A stretch of 64,000 nucleotides of DNA from Pelomonas sp. BJYL3 (GTDB taxonomy: Bacteria > Pseudomonadota > Gammaproteobacteria > Burkholderiales > Burkholderiaceae_C): positions 62,001 to 126,000 of the forward strand of contig NZ_JANZKX010000001.1 in the NCBI RefSeq assembly GCF_027257975.1, written 5' to 3'. The notes beneath the pieces are model-generated. The model saw nothing but the letters and a program-made list of their open reading frames with translations. It was not told where the DNA came from and made no database searches. Each line of letters begins with the position of its first letter. The stretch's first letter is position 1. Of the stretch, positions 61,885 through 64,000 are shown piece by piece. The translations under genes and the position numbers were made by a program.

Positions 61885-64000
61885 ATGCAGCAGAACCAGC
61901 CCTCGCCACCTGCCGAGCAGCAAGCCGGCGCCCCCGCCTGCGACGACGCCGAGGCGGCGCGCCTCATCCACGCCCTGGCCTATGCCGGCATGCGGCATCC
62001 CCGCTGCGCCCTGCCCCTTTACGAGCATGCGCTGCAGCGCGCGCAAGACCTGACCCTTCTGAGGCGCCTGCAGCTGCTGCAGGGCCTGTTCTTCTCCAGC
62101 GAGCGCCTGGGCCGCGCCGCGCCCTTGCGGCCGGCCCTGCAGCAGGCCCTGGTCGAGGCCCAGGACGCCGGGCTCATCCGCCAGGTGACGCGGCTGCACG
62201 AGAACCTGGGGCGGCTGTGCTACCAGGCCGCCGAGTACCAGGAGGCCAGCGCGCACTGGTCCGAGGCCCTGGACCTCGCCGCGCTGCAGCCCGGCAGCCT
62301 CGAAGGGGTGGGGCCCTGCATCGGCCTGGCCCAGCTGCACTTCGCGCTCGGCGACTGGCAGACCGGCCAGCACCTGCTGCTGGATGCGCAGAGCCAGCTG
62401 CGCAGCGGCGCGCCGCGGCTGGCCGCCCGCTATCTGCAGGCCAAGCTGCTGCTGAACCTGGGCGTGGCCCAGTACAACCGGGCCGAGTACGCCCAGGCCC
62501 GCGCCAGCTTCGAGCAGGGCCAGCAATGGGCCCGCAGCATCGGGCACCGGGACTATGTGGCCGAGAGCCAGTGGCACCTGGCCCGCTGCGCCCAGGCCAG
62601 CGGCGAGGAATCGGCGGCACGCCGGCTCTGCGAGCAGGCCCTGCAGTCGGCGCACCGCTGCGGCTATCTGTGGCTGGAGGCGATGGCCAGCGCCACCCTC
62701 ACCGAGCTGGCCATGGAGGACCAGGACTGGGCCCAGGCCATCCGCAGCGGCGAGCAGGCCCTGGCTTTGGCACGCAGCCTGGGGGCGCGCCGCCAGCAGA
62801 GCAGCGCCCACAAGGCCCTCGCCCAGCTCTACCAGCACGCCGGCCGCCTCGGCGAAGCCCTGGACCAGCTTTGGCAGCACCAGGCCCTGGAGGCCGAGCT
62901 CTACCGCCTCAGCCTGCCCGAGCGCCTGAGCGCCCTGGTGCGCTTCGACCACCTGCGCCAGGGGCCGGAGGAGCGCATGCTGGCCCTCTCCAACCAGCAT
63001 TTCAGCGTGGAGACCCCCGAGGACCTGCGCCTGGCGCTGCTGCAGATGCGCGAGCAGGTCCTGGCCATCATGAGCCTGGACGACTGGACGGTCTGGTGGG
63101 ACGAAGGCAGCCAGCAGCAGTTCCTCAGCATCGCCCAGGCCGGCAAGCCCGATGACGAGGGCCTGGACCCCGAGCACTGCGGCGCCTACCTCCAGCTGCT
63201 GGCCGACACCCACGAGCCGCTGGTGATCCGCGACATGCGCCTGCACCCCTACGGCGCCGCCCTGCTGCAGCGGCCTCGGGCGCAGCGCCAGGGCGGCCGC
63301 ATCGAGGTGCCGCTGCGCCTGCAGCAGCAGCTGCGCGGCATCCTGTGGCTGCAGCGCGAGGGCATCGAGCGCGCCTGGACCCGCGAGGACCTGCTCAGTG
63401 CCAGCCATCTGGCCAAGATCTGCGAGCGCCTGCTGCTGTCCCTGGACCTCACCCGGGCCAAGGCCGCGCGCCAGGAACTGGAGCAGGAGAAGTTCGCCTC
63501 GCTGGGCCGCATGGTCGCCAGCATCGCGCACGACGTGAACACGCCGATCGGCGTGGCCATCACCGCGGCCTCGGGCGTGGCCGACCACGCGCGGCGCCTG
63601 GGCCGCGTCGCCGATGGCAGCGAGAAGCTGACCCGCAGCGAACTCCAGGCCCTGGCCGCCCAGCTCGCCAATGCGGCAGACCTGGTCGACCGCAACCTGC
63701 AGCGCGCCGCCACGCTGATGGGCGACTTCAAGCGCATTGCCGTGGACCAGAACGCCGAGGCGCCCCAGCGCCTGGCGCTGAAGGACTATCTGCAGAGCGT
63801 GCTGTCTGTGCACAGCCCCGCCCTGCGACGTGCCAGGGTCGAGTGCCGGCTGGAGGTCGATGACAGCCTGCAGATCGAGACCGTGCCGGGCCTGCTGAGC
63901 CAGATCCTCTCCAACCTCATCATGAACAGCCTCACCCATGCCTTCCCGGAGGGCCAGGGCGGGACGCTGAGCCTGCGCGCGCAGGCCTGCGGGACGCTGC
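61885..64000 (+). CDS. TPR/GAF-like sensor histidine kinase (cut by window end)
   Basis: Open from the ATG at 61885 (after AAGGAG) to the last base, 705 codons with no stop, so the 3' end lies outside. About 340 residues of TPR-like helical repeats (EYQEASAHWSEAL, EYAQARASFEQGQ, WAQAIRSGEQAL) are followed by a GAF-like region (about 385-525) and a kinase core with H-box FASLGRMVASIAHDVNTPIG and N-box LSNLIMNSLTHAFPEG. No membrane segment seen. The layout resembles soluble TPR histidine kinases; the ligand and regulator are not known. Confidence 0.85.
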   Translation, partial: MQQNQPSPPAEQQAGAPACDDAEAARLIHALAYAGMRHPRCALPLYEHALQRAQDLTLLRRLQLLQGLFFSSERLGRAAPLRPALQQALVEAQDAGLIRQVTRLHENLGRLCYQAAEYQEASAHWSEALDLAALQPGSLEGVGPCIGLAQLHFALGDWQTGQHLLLDAQSQLRSGAPRLAARYLQAKLLLNLGVAQYNRAEYAQARASFEQGQQWARSIGHRDYVAESQWHLARCAQASGEESAARRLCEQALQSAHRCGYLWLEAMASATLTELAMEDQDWAQAIRSGEQALALARSLGARRQQSSAHKALAQLYQHAGRLGEALDQLWQHQALEAELYRLSLPERLSALVRFDHLRQGPEERMLALSNQHFSVETPEDLRLALLQMREQVLAIMSLDDWTVWWDEGSQQQFLSIAQAGKPDDEGLDPEHCGAYLQLLADTHEPLVIRDMRLHPYGAALLQRPRAQRQGGRIEVPLRLQQQLRGILWLQREGIERAWTREDLLSASHLAKICERLLLSLDLTRAKAARQELEQEKFASLGRMVASIAHDVNTPIGVAITAASGVADHARRLGRVADGSEKLTRSELQALAAQLANAADLVDRNLQRAATLMGDFKRIAVDQNAEAPQRLALKDYLQSVLSVHSPALRRARVECRLEVDDSLQIETVPGLLSQILSNLIMNSLTHAFPEGQGGTLSLRAQACGTL
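62043..62056 (-). repeat. Dispersed 14-mer motif, copy 5 (inside kinase gene)
   Basis: GCAAGACCTGACCC, inside the TPR part of the kinase, encoding RAQDLTL. Confidence 0.65.

Noticed and set aside
61630-63939. 769-codon open frame on the minus strand opposite dinB end and the kinase
   Set aside because: Shadow of the TPR-histidine kinase, which runs open to the window end with clear H-box and N-box.

Overview
The window is GC-rich chromosomal DNA of a Burkholderiales betaproteobacterium. The PEP-CTERM protein, the gene order around gmk-rpoZ-spoT-greB and argH-algZR-ppc-hemCDXY, and the cheR-cheD-cheB group suggest the Rubrivivax/Roseateles neighbourhood (inference; no taxonomic search was possible). 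Coding density is high on both strands, and most adjacent same-strand genes overlap or nearly overlap. LAYOUT. 1-5.4 kb: an Smr-domain gene; two tandem TonB-like genes with duplicated promoters; then, on the minus strand, what looks like a decayed Fur-controlled ferrous-iron uptake locus (a P19 gene shortened by in-frame deletions, an intact OprB-like porin, and a frameshifted cupredoxin gene); then a truncated hemoglobin. 5.4-11.8 kb: signalling genes (MinD-like ATPase, diguanylate cyclase, cheR-cheD-cheB, an EAL-CBS-GGDEF protein). 11.8-17.2 kb: a housekeeping block hemW-rdgB-rph, a PP2C phosphatase/serine-threonine kinase pair, and yicC. 17.3-42.3 kb: a block of about 25 kb lying between yicC and gmk, genes that are usually neighbours in this order; I read it as an accessory island. 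42.3-64 kb: core genes gmk, rpoZ, spoT, greB; a CaiB-type CoA transferase; two identical tRNA-Arg(ACG) genes; the hemCDXY operon; ppc; an AlgZ/AlgR-like pair; argH; a PEP-CTERM protein; a hemerythrin; dinB; and a TPR-histidine kinase cut by the window end. THE ISLAND has two halves. The left half (17.4-31.1 kb) is a probable quorum-sensing-controlled biosynthetic cluster: ACP, two tandem pairs of FabH-like ketosynthase-III proteins, a MATE exporter, an AMP-forming acyl ligase and a PLP decarboxylase resembling the exosortase-A-associated pair, two acyl-CoA dehydrogenases (one degenerate), a GNAT acyltransferase, a LuxR regulator and a LuxI synthase. The promoter regions of the ACP gene and of luxI carry related dyad elements at an identical 41-bp offset from a TTCCTAG -10 region, which suggests direct LuxR control of both. 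The right half (31.4-42.0 kb) is an amide or amino-acid-derivative uptake and catabolism unit: a branched-chain/amide-type ABC transporter, two amidases, a DUF1185 protein, a porin and a GntR/FadR-type regulator, with shared TATGA/TCATA palindromes in its two control regions. HOW IT FITS TOGETHER. A plausible reading of the left half is that the ligase and decarboxylase build an amino-acid-derived acyl or amine starter on the ACP, the ketosynthase pairs extend or transfer it, the dehydrogenase and GNAT tailor it, the MATE protein exports it, and LuxR/LuxI gates it by cell density. The product is unknown. A 14-bp motif (GGGTCAGGTCTTGC) recurs five times, once at the left edge of the island. No transposase, integrase, CRISPR array, rRNA gene or recognisable riboswitch was seen.
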